A stretch of DNA of 64,000 nucleotides from UBA5704 sp036380715. GTDB lineage: Bacteria > Acidobacteriota > Thermoanaerobaculia > Multivoradales > UBA5704. Position numbers and translations under genes: made by a program. This document shows, piece after piece, positions 8,319 to 16,545 of the stretch. Where the stretch lies: assembly GCA_036380715.1 (NCBI GenBank), contig DASVEF010000299.1:1-64000 (forward strand), given 5' to 3'. Under the pieces are notes generated by a model. The model did not search any database. It saw only the letters and a program-made list of their open reading frames with translations, and was not told the origin of the DNA. Position 1 is the first letter of the stretch. Each line of letters begins with the position of its first letter.

Positions 8319-10253
8319 ATGCTCGATCTGCTCTGGTTGATCCCCATCCTGCCGCTCGCCGGCGCCGCCCTCAACGGGATGCTCGGCCGCCGTCCGCCCA
8401 AGGCCCTGGTGACCGCGATCGGCGTGGGCGCTCCCCTGCTCTCGCTGCTGCTGGCCCTCGGCTGCCTGTGGCAGTACGCGCAGGGGCACTTCCCGAACGA
8501 CTACCCGAACACCCTCTACGCCTGGACCGCCGGCCCGCTGGGTTCTTCTCTAAATATTGACGTGGCTTTCCTGCTCGATCCGCTGTCCGCGGTGATGCTC
8601 TTCGTGGTCACCTTCGTGGGCTTCCTGATCCACGTCTACTCAGTCGGCTACATGGGGCACGACCCGGGCTACCGGCGCTACTTCGCCTACCTGAACCTGT
8701 TCATGGCGATGATGCTGCTGCTGGTTTTGGGCGACAACTACCTGGTCATGTTCGTAGGCTGGGAAGGGGTGGGGCTCTGCTCGTATCTGCTGATCGGCTT
8801 CTACTACGAGGAGCCGTTCCCGCCCTACGCCGGCAAGAAGGCGTTCATCGTCAACCGGGTGGGCGACGCCGCGTTCCTGATCGGGATGTTCACGCTGATC
8901 GCTCACTTCGGCTCGCTCAAGTACGCCGATCTCTTCCCGCGCATCGCGCAGACCCCGAGCCTGGTCCAGGGGGAGTACTTCGCCGGGCTCTCGCTCGCCG
9001 GGTTCATCGCGCTCTGCTTCTTCGTCGGCGCCATGGGCAAGAGCGCGCAGATCCCGCTCTACGTCTGGCTGCCGGACGCCATGGCCGGCCCGACGCCGGT
9101 CTCAGCCCTGATCCACGCCGCCACCATGGTCACCGCGGGCGTCTACATGATCGCGCGCACCAACGTCCTCTATCAGCTCGCGCCGGGGGTGTCGCAGTTC
9201 GTGGCGGTGATCGGCGCGGCGACCGCGATCTTCGCGGCGTCGATCGGCCTGGCGCAGACGGACATCAAGAAGGTGCTGGCCTACTCGACCGTGTCGCAGC
9301 TCGGCTACATGTTCCTGGCCGCCGGGCTGGGGGCGTACACGGCCGCGGTCTTCCACCTCGGCACGCACGCCTTCTTCAAGGCCCTGCTCTTCCTCGGCTC
9401 CGGCTCGGTGATCCACGCCATGGGCTGCGAGCAGGACATGCGGCAGATGGGCGGGCTCAAGAAGGCGCTGCCGCAGACGTACTGGACGTTCCTGATCGGC
9501 TGTCTGGCGATCGCCGGCATCTTCCCCTTCGCCGGTTTCTTCAGCAAGGACGAGATCCTGCACGCCGCAGCCGGACGAGGCCAGTGGGTGCTGTATCTCG
9601 TCGGGCTGTTCACAGCGGGGCTCACGGCCTTCTACATGTTCCGCGCGTTCTTCCTGACCTTCCACGGGAGATTCCGCGGTACGCACGAGCAGGAGCACCA
9701 CCTGCACGAGTCGCCGGCCGTGATGACGATCCCGCTCTGGATTCTGGCCGTGGGGGCGATCACTTCGGGATGGGTAGGGCTCCCAGGAGATCTCAACTGG
9801 CTCCACCACTTCCTCGGGCACGTCGTGAGGCGCCCGGCGGGGCAAGGCGAGCCTGCCGAGCACCATGTCAGCGCGTTCCTGTTGGGCCTGATCGCTCTCG
9901 CGGTCGCGGGCGCCGCCATCTACCTGGCCTACCGGTTCTACGGCGGCGACCGGGGCCTCGAGAAAGGGCGTACGTGGGCGCAGCGCTACCCGGCGATCCA
10001 CCGCCTGCTGGCCAACAAGTACTACGTGGACGAGATCTACGACCGGTTGATCGTCCGTCCCCTGGCCTTCCTCTCCGGCTTCTTCTGGAAGGGGGTGGAC
10101 ACGCGGGTGATCGACGGCGCGATCCACACCGGCGCCGCGGCGACCGAGATCGCCGGCGACGTGGGGCGCCTGTCCACCACCGGCAACGTCCGCAACTACG
10201 CCCTCTACTTCTTCGCGGGCGTGATCCTGCTCTTTGTCTGGCTGATCCTCTGA
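8319..10253 (+). CDS. nuoL: NADH-quinone oxidoreductase subunit L (antiporter-like)
   Basis: A 644-residue antiporter-like proton-pumping subunit. The conserved region LVMFVGWEGVGLCSYLLIGF carries the helix-5 glutamate. GKSAQIPLYVWLPDAMAGPTPVSALIHAATMV carries the central lysine and histidine region, split here as GKSAQIPLYVWLPDAM and GPTPVSALIHAATMV. KKVLAYSTVSQLGYM is also present. The C-terminal ~100 residues include the amphipathic helix that runs along the membrane arm and a last membrane helix (ALYFFAGVILLFVWLIL). Length fits the family. It lies seven bases after nuoK. Confidence 0.96.
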   Translation: MLDLLWLIPILPLAGAALNGMLGRRPPKALVTAIGVGAPLLSLLLALGCLWQYAQGHFPNDYPNTLYAWTAGPLGSSLNIDVAFLLDPLSAVMLFVVTFVGFLIHVYSVGYMGHDPGYRRYFAYLNLFMAMMLLLVLGDNYLVMFVGWEGVGLCSYLLIGFYYEEPFPPYAGKKAFIVNRVGDAAFLIGMFTLIAHFGSLKYADLFPRIAQTPSLVQGEYFAGLSLAGFIALCFFVGAMGKSAQIPLYVWLPDAMAGPTPVSALIHAATMVTAGVYMIARTNVLYQLAPGVSQFVAVIGAATAIFAASIGLAQTDIKKVLAYSTVSQLGYMFLAAGLGAYTAAVFHLGTHAFFKALLFLGSGSVIHAMGCEQDMRQMGGLKKALPQTYWTFLIGCLAIAGIFPFAGFFSKDEILHAAAGRGQWVLYLVGLFTAGLTAFYMFRAFFLTFHGRFRGTHEQEHHLHESPAVMTIPLWILAVGAITSGWVGLPGDLNWLHHFLGHVVRRPAGQGEPAEHHVSAFLLGLIALAVAGAAIYLAYRFYGGDRGLEKGRTWAQRYPAIHRLLANKYYVDEIYDRLIVRPLAFLSGFFWKGVDTRVIDGAIHTGAAATEIAGDVGRLSTTGNVRNYALYFFAGVILLFVWLIL

Positions 10254-10269
10254 GCCGACCGGACCGACT

Positions 10270-11925
10270 ATGGAAACGCTGCTCGACCTGCTCCTCGGCA
10301 ACTCGCTCACCCGGCTGGTCTTCTTCCCCGCGGTGGCGTGCCTGCCGCTGCTCTTCTTCCCGCGCGGCTCGGACCGCCCGGTCAAGATCTACGTGCTGAT
10401 CGTCTCCCTGATCGAGTGCGCGTTCGGCCTCCAGTACCTCTTGACGCACCTGGGACCGGACGGCGCGTTCCCCGTGGTCCGCGACCTCGGGCCGGGCGGG
10501 GCGAAGATCCCGTGGATCCCAGGCCTCGGCATCCATTACGACCTGGCCATGGACGGCATCTCCATGCCACTGGTCCTGCTCGGGATCTTCCTGGTGCCGA
10601 TCGTGCTCCTCGGCTCGTGGGTCGGCATCGAGCGCCACTGGCGGGCGTTCGGCGCGGCCCTGCTGCTGCTCACCACGGGCGTGCTCGGAGCCCTGCTCGC
10701 CTGGGACCTCTTCCTCTTCTACATCTTCTGGGAGGTCATGCTGATCCCGATGTACCTGCTGATCGGGGTCTGGGGCGGCGAGCGGCGGATCTACGCGGCG
10801 GTCAAGTTCTTCCTCTACACCATGGCCGGCAGCCTGCTGATGCTGATCGCCATCCTGTGGATGGCGTGGACGTTCCACAATTTGAACGGCGGCGTCTGGA
10901 GCTTCGCGTACGAGGACATGCTGCGGCTCCAGTTCCCGGTGCAGCAGCAGATCTGGCTGTTCGCGGCCTTCGCGCTGACCTTCGCGATCAAGGTGCCGAT
11001 GTTCCCCTTCCACACCTGGCTGCCGGACGCCCACGTGGAGGCGCCGACCGGCGGCTCGGTGATCCTGGCCGGCATCCTGCTGAAGCTCGGCACCTACGGC
11101 TTCCTGCGCTTCGCCCTGCCGCTCTTCCCGCAGGCGAGCGAGGTGGCGCAGCCGCTGCTGGTGACGCTGGCGGTGATCGGCATCCTGTACGGTGCCCTGG
11201 TCGCCTGGGTACAGACCGACATGAAGAAGCTGGTGGCCTACTCGTCGATCGCCCACCTCGGCTTCGTGATGCTGGGCATCCTGTCCTTCGACCTGGTCGC
11301 CTGGCAGGGCGCGCTGCTCCAGATGGTCAACCACGGCCTGTCCACGGGCGCGCTGTTCCTCCTCGTCGGCATGCTCTACGACCGCCGGCACACCAAGAAG
11401 TTCGAGGAGTTCGGCGGCCTCGCCAAGGTGATCCCGCTGTTCGCCTTCTTCCTGGTCTTCTCCACCCTGGCCTCGGTGGGCCTGCCGATGCTCAACGGCT
11501 TCGTAGGCGAGTTCATGATCCTGGCCGGGAGCTACCGCGCGCTGGGCTGGCCCGCGGCGCTGTCGACTCTCGGCGTGGTGCTCGCCGCGCTCTACCTGAT
11601 GAAGATGCTCCAGCTCACCATCTGGGGACCTCTGACCAAGGAAGAGAACCGCGGGCTCCGCGACCTGACGGGGCGCGAGATCGCGGCGCTGGTGCCGCTC
11701 TGCGTGCTCATGCTGTGGATCGGCGTGGCGCCGAACCCGTTCCTCAAGCCGAGCCTGCCGGCGCTGGATGCGACGCTCGCGGAGTTCAGGCAGGGGTTGG
11801 AACGGACGGAGGTGGCGGAGGCGACGCTGGCCCCTCACCCCCCGGCCCCCTCTCCCACCCCCTCCCTGCCATCCGGGAGAGGGGGAGAAAAATCTGCAAT
11901 GGCCATGACGGGGGTTGGGCGATGA
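10270..11925 (+). CDS. nuoM: NADH-quinone oxidoreductase subunit M (antiporter-like), with repeat-derived C-terminus
   Basis: A 551-residue proton-pumping subunit. Visible motifs are DLFLFYIFWEVMLIPMYLLI with the key glutamate, IKVPMFPFHTWLPDAHVEAP with the lysine, and DMKKLVAYSSIAHLGFVMLG. The normal end of NuoM is near residue ~520 (LDATLAEFRQGLERT). The last ~30 residues, proline-rich (APHPPAPSPTPSLP and beyond), are encoded by a REP-like element at 11831-11890. The stop codon lies past the repeat and overlaps the nuoN start (ATGA). The repeat has therefore extended the protein while keeping coupling to nuoN. Confidence 0.95.
   Translation: METLLDLLLGNSLTRLVFFPAVACLPLLFFPRGSDRPVKIYVLIVSLIECAFGLQYLLTHLGPDGAFPVVRDLGPGGAKIPWIPGLGIHYDLAMDGISMPLVLLGIFLVPIVLLGSWVGIERHWRAFGAALLLLTTGVLGALLAWDLFLFYIFWEVMLIPMYLLIGVWGGERRIYAAVKFFLYTMAGSLLMLIAILWMAWTFHNLNGGVWSFAYEDMLRLQFPVQQQIWLFAAFALTFAIKVPMFPFHTWLPDAHVEAPTGGSVILAGILLKLGTYGFLRFALPLFPQASEVAQPLLVTLAVIGILYGALVAWVQTDMKKLVAYSSIAHLGFVMLGILSFDLVAWQGALLQMVNHGLSTGALFLLVGMLYDRRHTKKFEEFGGLAKVIPLFAFFLVFSTLASVGLPMLNGFVGEFMILAGSYRALGWPAALSTLGVVLAALYLMKMLQLTIWGPLTKEENRGLRDLTGREIAALVPLCVLMLWIGVAPNPFLKPSLPALDATLAEFRQGLERTEVAEATLAPHPPAPSPTPSLPSGRGGEKSAMAMTGVGR
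11831..11890. repeat. REP-like palindromic element in the 3' end of nuoM
   Basis: The element begins CCCCTCACCCCCCGGCCCCC, continues TCTCCC and ends CCGGGAGAGGGGGAGAAA. The CCCTCTCCC / GGGAGAGGG arms form a stem. Related elements lie at 19506-19672, 27184-27309 and 47612-47656. Here the element is translated in the nuoM frame without a stop codon. Confidence 0.8.
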
Positions 11926-13379
11926 CTCGCGGGGATCTGATCAGCCTGCTCCCGGAGATGATCCTCTGCGGCGGCGGCATCGTGGTGCTGCTGCTGGACG
12001 CCATCGCTCCGTCTCTGCGGAGAGGGTTTACAGCGCTGGCTCTCGTCACGACCGGGGCGGCGGCTTGGGGTGCCTGGTACGCCTGGTATGAGGCTCCCTC
12101 GGATCCCGCGCTGAGCTGGAACGGGTTGCTGGAGACGAGCGGGGTCACCTATGCGCTGACGCTGGTGATCCTGCTGGCGACCGGGCTCTGCCTGCTCGCG
12201 TCGCAGGGCTATCTGCGGCGGGAGGGCATCCTCTCGGGCGAATACCACGCCCTGCTCCTCTGGTGCGCCACCGGGCTGGTGCTCATGCTGCGCGCCACCG
12301 AGCTGCTGACGGTCTTCCTGTCGCTGGAGCTGCTCTCGCTCTGCCTCTACTCGCTCGCGGTCTTCCACCGGCGGATTGCGGTGGCGTCCGAGGCGGCGAT
12401 CAAGTACTTCCTGATGGGCGCCTTCGTCAGCGCCTTCGTCCTCTACGGCATCGCCCTGGTCTTCGGCGGCACGGGGAGCACCCGGTTCGCGGAGATCGGA
12501 CAGGCGCTGGCGGGCATGCCGGAGGTCCCAGTCACGGTCAGCTTCGGCTTCCTGCTGCTGGTCGCCGGCTTCGGCTTCAAAATGAGTGTGGTCCCCTTCC
12601 ACGCCTGGTCGCCGGACACCTACCAGGGAGCGCCGTCGCCGTTCGTGGCGTTCCTGTCCGTGGCGCCCAAGGTGGCGAGCGCGCTGGTGCTCTACCGCCT
12701 GCTCGACGCGGTCGTGCAGGCCGGCGCTCCGAACGTCCAGGTCAAATGGTCCGGCGTGGTGGCCGCCCTGGCGGTCTTCTCCATGGTGGTCGGCAACCTC
12801 CTGGCCCTGGTGCAGCGCGATATCAAGCGCATGCTCGCCTACTCGGGCGTGGCGCACATGGGCTACCTGCTGCTGGCTCTGGTGACCCTCGACCGGTCGT
12901 CGCTCGCTCCGGTGATCGTCTACCTGCTCGCCTACGTGCTGATGAATGCTGGCGCTTTCGCGGTGGTGAGCATGCTCTACAGCCGGCCGGGCGAGCAGCA
13001 CCTGATCTCCGACCTGTCCGGCTGGGGCTACCGCTATCCGCTCCTCGGCGGCTGCCTGGCGGTCTGCATGCTGTCGCTCGGCGGCATCCCGCCGACCGTC
13101 GGTTTCGTGGGCAAGTACCTGGTCTTCCTCAACGCGGTGGGCGACGGGCTGGTCGGCCTGGCGGTCCTCGGCGTGCTGGCGAGCCTCATCGGCGTCTTCT
13201 ACTACCTGCGGGTGGTGTACGTGCTCTACATGCAGCCGGAGGAGCGGCAGCCGGAAGGACTGCTCATCGACTTCTGGGGCCGTGCCGCCGCGGTGCTCGC
13301 GGCTCTGGGCACCCTGGTGCTCGGCATCTGGCCTGGCGGGATTCTGCAGTGGCTACTCGAGACGACCGCAGCCAAGTAG
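11922..13379 (+). CDS. nuoN: NADH-quinone oxidoreductase subunit N (antiporter-like)
   Basis: A 485-residue antiporter-like membrane subunit. The start ATG at 11922 overlaps the nuoM stop. Conserved segments are LLTVFLSLELLSLCLYSLAV with the helix-5 glutamate, FKMSVVPFHAWSPDTYQGAP with the lysine, and DIKRMLAYSGVAHMGYLLL. The C-terminal segment MLSLGGIPPTVGFVGKY is typical. Family length is ~480, so it is complete. Its last ~30 bases overlap the predicted GTG start of rex. Confidence 0.96.
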   Translation: MTRGDLISLLPEMILCGGGIVVLLLDAIAPSLRRGFTALALVTTGAAAWGAWYAWYEAPSDPALSWNGLLETSGVTYALTLVILLATGLCLLASQGYLRREGILSGEYHALLLWCATGLVLMLRATELLTVFLSLELLSLCLYSLAVFHRRIAVASEAAIKYFLMGAFVSAFVLYGIALVFGGTGSTRFAEIGQALAGMPEVPVTVSFGFLLLVAGFGFKMSVVPFHAWSPDTYQGAPSPFVAFLSVAPKVASALVLYRLLDAVVQAGAPNVQVKWSGVVAALAVFSMVVGNLLALVQRDIKRMLAYSGVAHMGYLLLALVTLDRSSLAPVIVYLLAYVLMNAGAFAVVSMLYSRPGEQHLISDLSGWGYRYPLLGGCLAVCMLSLGGIPPTVGFVGKYLVFLNAVGDGLVGLAVLGVLASLIGVFYYLRVVYVLYMQPEERQPEGLLIDFWGRAAAVLAALGTLVLGIWPGGILQWLLETTAAK

Positions 13380-14002
13380 CCGACACGGAGGAGGTCTCTC
13401 CTCTCACCCTCAACCGGCTCTCCTTCTATCTGAGGTGCCTGCGCCACCTCCAGGAGACGGGAGTCAAGCGCGTCTCCTCGCAGGAGCTGGCGAAGCGGTA
13501 CCACCTCTCCGCCACCCAGATCCGCAAGGACCTGGCGCAGTTCGGCGAGTTCGGCATCCGCGGCGTCGGCTACGAGGTCGACGAGCTCGCCGATCACCTG
13601 AACTCGCTCCTCGGCCTCGACCGCAAGCACGCCATGCTGATCGTGGGGATGGGAAACCTGGGGAGCGCCCTCGCCCAGTATCTCGGCTTCAACTACGGCT
13701 CCTTCCAGGTGGTGGCCGGAGTGGACAACGACCCCCGGAAGATCGGCCGCAAGGTGGGGAGCTTCACCGTCCGCTCGGCCGACGATCTGGCCGCCGTGGT
13801 CCGGGACTCGGGCGCCGAGATCGGCGTGCTGACCGTCCCCGCCGAAGCCGCGCAGCAGAACTACGACGCCCTGGCCGAAGCCGGCATCAAGGCCGTCCTC
13901 AACTTCGCCCCCGTCCGCCTCAAGCGCCGCCACGGCGTCCCTCTCAAGAACGTCGACCTGCGGATCAACCTGGAGGAGCTGGCGTTCTTCCTGCGGGGGT
14001 GA
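13349..14002 (+). CDS. rex: Redox-sensing transcriptional repressor Rex
   Basis: A 217-residue cytoplasmic repressor. Residues ~15-90 are the winged-helix DNA-binding domain (LNRLSFYLRCLRHL, SSQELAKRYHLSATQIRKDL, FGEFGIRGVGY). Residues ~95-200 are the Rossmann domain with the NADH motif IVGMGNLGSAL and VDNDPRKIG. The C-terminal helix (NLEELAFFL) is the domain-swapped dimer helix. GTG at 13349 is the only plausible start near the normal N-terminus; it lies inside the nuoN end, which implies co-transcription. Rex binds TTGTGAANNNNTTCACAA-like sites when NADH is low. A good match lies before nuoA, so this gene probably controls its own operon. Confidence 0.95.
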   Translation: MATRDDRSQVADTEEVSPLTLNRLSFYLRCLRHLQETGVKRVSSQELAKRYHLSATQIRKDLAQFGEFGIRGVGYEVDELADHLNSLLGLDRKHAMLIVGMGNLGSALAQYLGFNYGSFQVVAGVDNDPRKIGRKVGSFTVRSADDLAAVVRDSGAEIGVLTVPAEAAQQNYDALAEAGIKAVLNFAPVRLKRRHGVPLKNVDLRINLEELAFFLRG

Positions 14003-14015
14003 GGCCGGTTTGAGC

Positions 14016-14021
14016 TAAACT
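14016..14021 (+). promoter_or_regulatory. TANNNT box before the TA antitoxin gene
   Basis: TAAACT lies 8 nt before the ATG at 14030. No clear Shine-Dalgarno sequence is placed correctly, so a leaderless or near-leaderless start is possible. Confidence 0.35.
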
Positions 14022-14029
14022 GAGGGTCC

Positions 14030-14257
14030 ATGAAGAAGGCTGAGATCGAGAAGCTTTTGGAGCTCCCCGTCGCCGAGAGGATCGAGTTGGCCCAGATTCT
14101 CTGGGAGAGTGTCGAGCCCGAGGACGAAGCCCGTTTCCTGTCGATCCCCGACTGGCAGTCCAGAATCCTCGACGAACGCCTCGCCGATCTCGACCGCAAT
14201 CCGGGCGACGAGCAGACCTGGGACGAAGTCAAAGCAGAGCTCTGGCCCGAGCAATGA
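14030..14257 (+). CDS. Addiction-module antitoxin (putative, TIGR02574-like)
   Basis: A 75-residue protein of the putative addiction-module component family that pairs with RelE/ParE toxins. The N-terminal helix (KKAEIEKLLELPVAERIELA) and the middle WESVE segment are typical, as is the C-terminal WDEVKAELW tail. It overlaps the toxin gene by four bases (ATGA), the usual arrangement. It is complete, but its toxin is cut (see 14254). A second, divergent copy of its last 15 codons occurs at 16455-16499, which marks the other side of an inserted fragment. Confidence 0.85.
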   Translation: MKKAEIEKLLELPVAERIELAQILWESVEPEDEARFLSIPDWQSRILDERLADLDRNPGDEQTWDEVKAELWPEQ

Positions 14258-14469
14258 GGCTGGTGCTCCGCCGTGCGGCGAAGCGCGACCTGTTCGAAGC
14301 CCGCCGCGGGTACGACGACAGGCAGCCGGGGCTCGGCGCTTCATTTCTGACCTCCATTGAGGCAGCCTTTGTAACGATCCTGCACGTGGGCGACACCACA
14401 AGCAACGCCATCGGTCTAATGGTCCGTCACGCGGGAACCGACACCGGCCGCGTTCCGCTCACGAATTGA
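14254..14469 (+). pseudogene. RelE/ParE-family toxin, truncated by foreign DNA
   Basis: The first ~43 residues (MRLVLRRAAKRDLFEARRGY, then GLGASFLTSIEAAFVTIL) are a normal RelE/ParE N-terminus. The family is ~95 residues long and should continue with a proline/phenylalanine-rich strand region and a conserved arginine near the end. From about 14383 the sequence changes to unrelated residues (HVGDTTSNAIGLMVRHAGTD) and the frame stops at 14469. The catalytic strand region is lost, so the toxin is very probably dead. The break is the left boundary of a ~2.07 kb foreign segment. Confidence 0.8.
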
Positions 14470-14480
14470 AAGGTACCCCT

Positions 14481-16100
14481 ATGACCTTACGATTATCCCG
14501 CCGCCGCGCTATGCAAACGACACTGTCTGCCGCCGCGGTAGCCACCCTGCCCCGTGACCGCGCCGTCGCCCGTCAGTCGACACCGATCGTGGTCAACGAG
14601 GCGATGATTACTCCTGACCAGGTCGAGGCCGCCCTGCCCAAACTTGACGGCCTGCTCGAGGACGCGATGATGCGTACCGGCGTGCCCGGCGCGGCTGTCG
14701 CCGTCGTCTACGACGACGCGGTCGTCTACGAGCGGGCCTTTGGCGTCCGCGAGGTGGGCAAACCCGATGCGGTCACGCCGGAGACGGTATTTCAGCTCGC
14801 CTCGATGTCCAAGTCGATCTCCTCGACACTGGTCGCCGCGGTGGTCGGCGACGGCGCCACGACCTGGGACGCTGTGGCGGCCGACCTACTCCCCGGGTTC
14901 GCGCTATCCGATCCATGGTTGAGCGCCCAGGTCACCCTGCGCGACCTCTTCAGCCACCGCTCCGGACTGCCGGCCTATGCCGGGGACGGCCTGACCTCGA
15001 CCTTCGGGTACGGGCGCGAGGAGAGCGTGCGCCGGCTGCGCTATGTGCCACCTGCAACCTCGCTTCGTACGTCCTTCGCCTACGCGAACCTGCCACTTTC
15101 CGTCGCGGCCTACGCGGTGGCCATGGCAACCGGACAGACCTGGGAGGACCTCGCCGATGAGCGGCTGTTCGCACCGCTCGGGATGGCCACCTCCAGCTAC
15201 CGTCTTGCTGACTACGTGGGCCGGACAAACAAGGCCGCCCCGCACTACCGAACGCGAGACGGCGTCTGGCCCCTGGGCGAAGTCACCGACGCCGACGCCT
15301 CGTCGCCGGCAGGCGGGGTCAGCACCACCGTGCAGGACCTGACACGCTGGATGCGGCTGCAATTGGGCGGTGGAGTGTTCGAGGGGGCTGAGGTGGTGGC
15401 CAGCGCGCCGCTGCTTGAGACCCGCAGACCGCAGATCCTCGCGGGATCGCCGCCGAATCCGGCGGATGGGCCGGCGTTGTTCTACGGGCTGGGCTGGTAC
15501 CTGCAGTACGACGAGCGGGGCCGTCTCCTCATGCACCACATCGGCGATTTCAACAGCGGCTTCCGGACAGGGGTGAGTCTGCTGCCCGCCGCCGGACTTG
15601 GCATCGTGGTGCTGAGCAATGCCTGGCCCAACTCGCTTTCGGACGCGATTCCCAAGGCGTTCTTCGAGGTCGTCGAGCGGGGCGAACCGACCGAGGACTG
15701 GATCGGCATCTTCGAGGCCCAAACCGCTGAGGCGCTGGCCGCGGTGAGCGCCGCTGCACCATTCCCTCGGGGTGACGCGCCCGCCGACGGACCGCCGCTG
15801 TCGCTTGATGCCTACACCGGTTCTTACACCAACGAGTTGTACGGCGATATTACCGTTCGGGAAGAGAACGGCGGCCTCGTGCTGGAATTCGGACCGCTAC
15901 CGTCCCAGCTCGAGTTGGAACACTGGGACCGAGACGTGTTCACGTTTCCGCTCCCGCCAAGCGGCGAAGTGCTGCTGGGCAAACTCGGCGTGCAGTTCAT
16001 GATCGGGCCATCCAGGAAGGCAACGACAGCAGCGCTGGGGCTACCGACAGTAGGTCCAGACGCAAACGCGCTCTTCACCCGGATGGAGTCCGAGGGATGA
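14481..16100 (+). CDS. Secreted class C beta-lactamase-family serine hydrolase
   Basis: A 539-residue exported hydrolase. The N-terminus (LRLSRRRAMQTTLSAAAVAT) looks like a Tat or Sec signal. The penicillin-binding-protein/class C motifs are present: SMSKS (SxxK, nucleophile Ser) at about residue 113, FAYANLPL (YxN), and a late HHIGDFNSGFRTG in place of KTG. Residues ~430-535 form an extra beta domain as in D-aminopeptidase/esterase relatives. The substrate cannot be told; esterase or D-amino-peptidase is as likely as beta-lactamase. ATG at 14481 has GAAAGG upstream. Codon use and GC look lower than in the flanking genes, and the gene lies inside a foreign segment between two toxin-antitoxin fragments. 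Confidence 0.85.
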   Translation: MTLRLSRRRAMQTTLSAAAVATLPRDRAVARQSTPIVVNEAMITPDQVEAALPKLDGLLEDAMMRTGVPGAAVAVVYDDAVVYERAFGVREVGKPDAVTPETVFQLASMSKSISSTLVAAVVGDGATTWDAVAADLLPGFALSDPWLSAQVTLRDLFSHRSGLPAYAGDGLTSTFGYGREESVRRLRYVPPATSLRTSFAYANLPLSVAAYAVAMATGQTWEDLADERLFAPLGMATSSYRLADYVGRTNKAAPHYRTRDGVWPLGEVTDADASSPAGGVSTTVQDLTRWMRLQLGGGVFEGAEVVASAPLLETRRPQILAGSPPNPADGPALFYGLGWYLQYDERGRLLMHHIGDFNSGFRTGVSLLPAAGLGIVVLSNAWPNSLSDAIPKAFFEVVERGEPTEDWIGIFEAQTAEALAAVSAAAPFPRGDAPADGPPLSLDAYTGSYTNELYGDITVREENGGLVLEFGPLPSQLELEHWDRDVFTFPLPPSGEVLLGKLGVQFMIGPSRKATTAALGLPTVGPDANALFTRMESEG

Positions 16101-16204
16101 CAGGCGCAGGACCTATCCAGGGCAACAGCGCGGGGCTATCTCGTACTTGGCCATCAACAGGGAGCAAGCCCCCCAAGGCTGGAATCTCGAAACGGAGAGC
16201 ATGC

Positions 16205-16465
16205 ATGCATCGGATCCTACAGGTGACCTTCGGCATCGCCTTGGTCCTGCTGCTCATAGCCCCCACCGGTATCCTTGCCACCGCGGCGGCTCCCTCGCCA
16301 GTCGCGGCCGTCGCCGCATCCGAGATCGCCTGGCAGCCCTGTGCGACCGACCCGCTGCCCACCCAGGAGTGCGCCGAACTCGCAGTTCCCCTGGATTACG
16401 ACGAGCCGGATGGGGCGTCGATCACCTTGGCCGTGGCGCAGGTTCCCGCGACTGACTTGGGATGA
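16205..16465 (+). pseudogene. N-terminal fragment of a secreted alpha/beta hydrolase (tripeptidyl-aminopeptidase-like)
   Basis: From the ATG at 16205 the protein starts with a signal peptide (HRILQVTFGIALVLLLIAPT). The conserved entry strand of this secreted hydrolase family follows (IAWQPCATDPLPTQECAEL, then VPLDYDEPDG). After ~83 residues the frame runs into antitoxin sequence and stops. The family is normally ~480 residues, so the nucleophile-elbow and all catalytic residues are missing. It marks the right end of the foreign segment. Together with the hydrolase at 14481 it may come from one donor operon. Confidence 0.75.
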
Positions 16466-16499
16466 AGTGAAGGCAGAACTCTGGCCTGAGCCGTCGTAG
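16455..16499 (+). pseudogene. C-terminal fragment of a second addiction-module antitoxin
   Basis: The last 14 codons (TWDEVKAELWPEPS) match the end of the intact antitoxin at 14030-14257 in protein, with several silent changes in DNA. It is therefore a different allele and not a copy made recently. The upstream part of this antitoxin is missing. The junction at about 16454 is the right boundary of the inserted segment. Confidence 0.75.
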
Positions 16500-16545
16500 G
16501 GGCGCAGCATACTGCGCGCCCCTACGATCTCTGGAGGAGACGCGA

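Noticed and set aside
14481..16100. True beta-lactamase resistance gene
   Set aside because: The SxxK and YxN motifs fit the wider class C/PBP family, but KTG is replaced and the extra C-terminal domain is typical of esterases and D-aminopeptidases.
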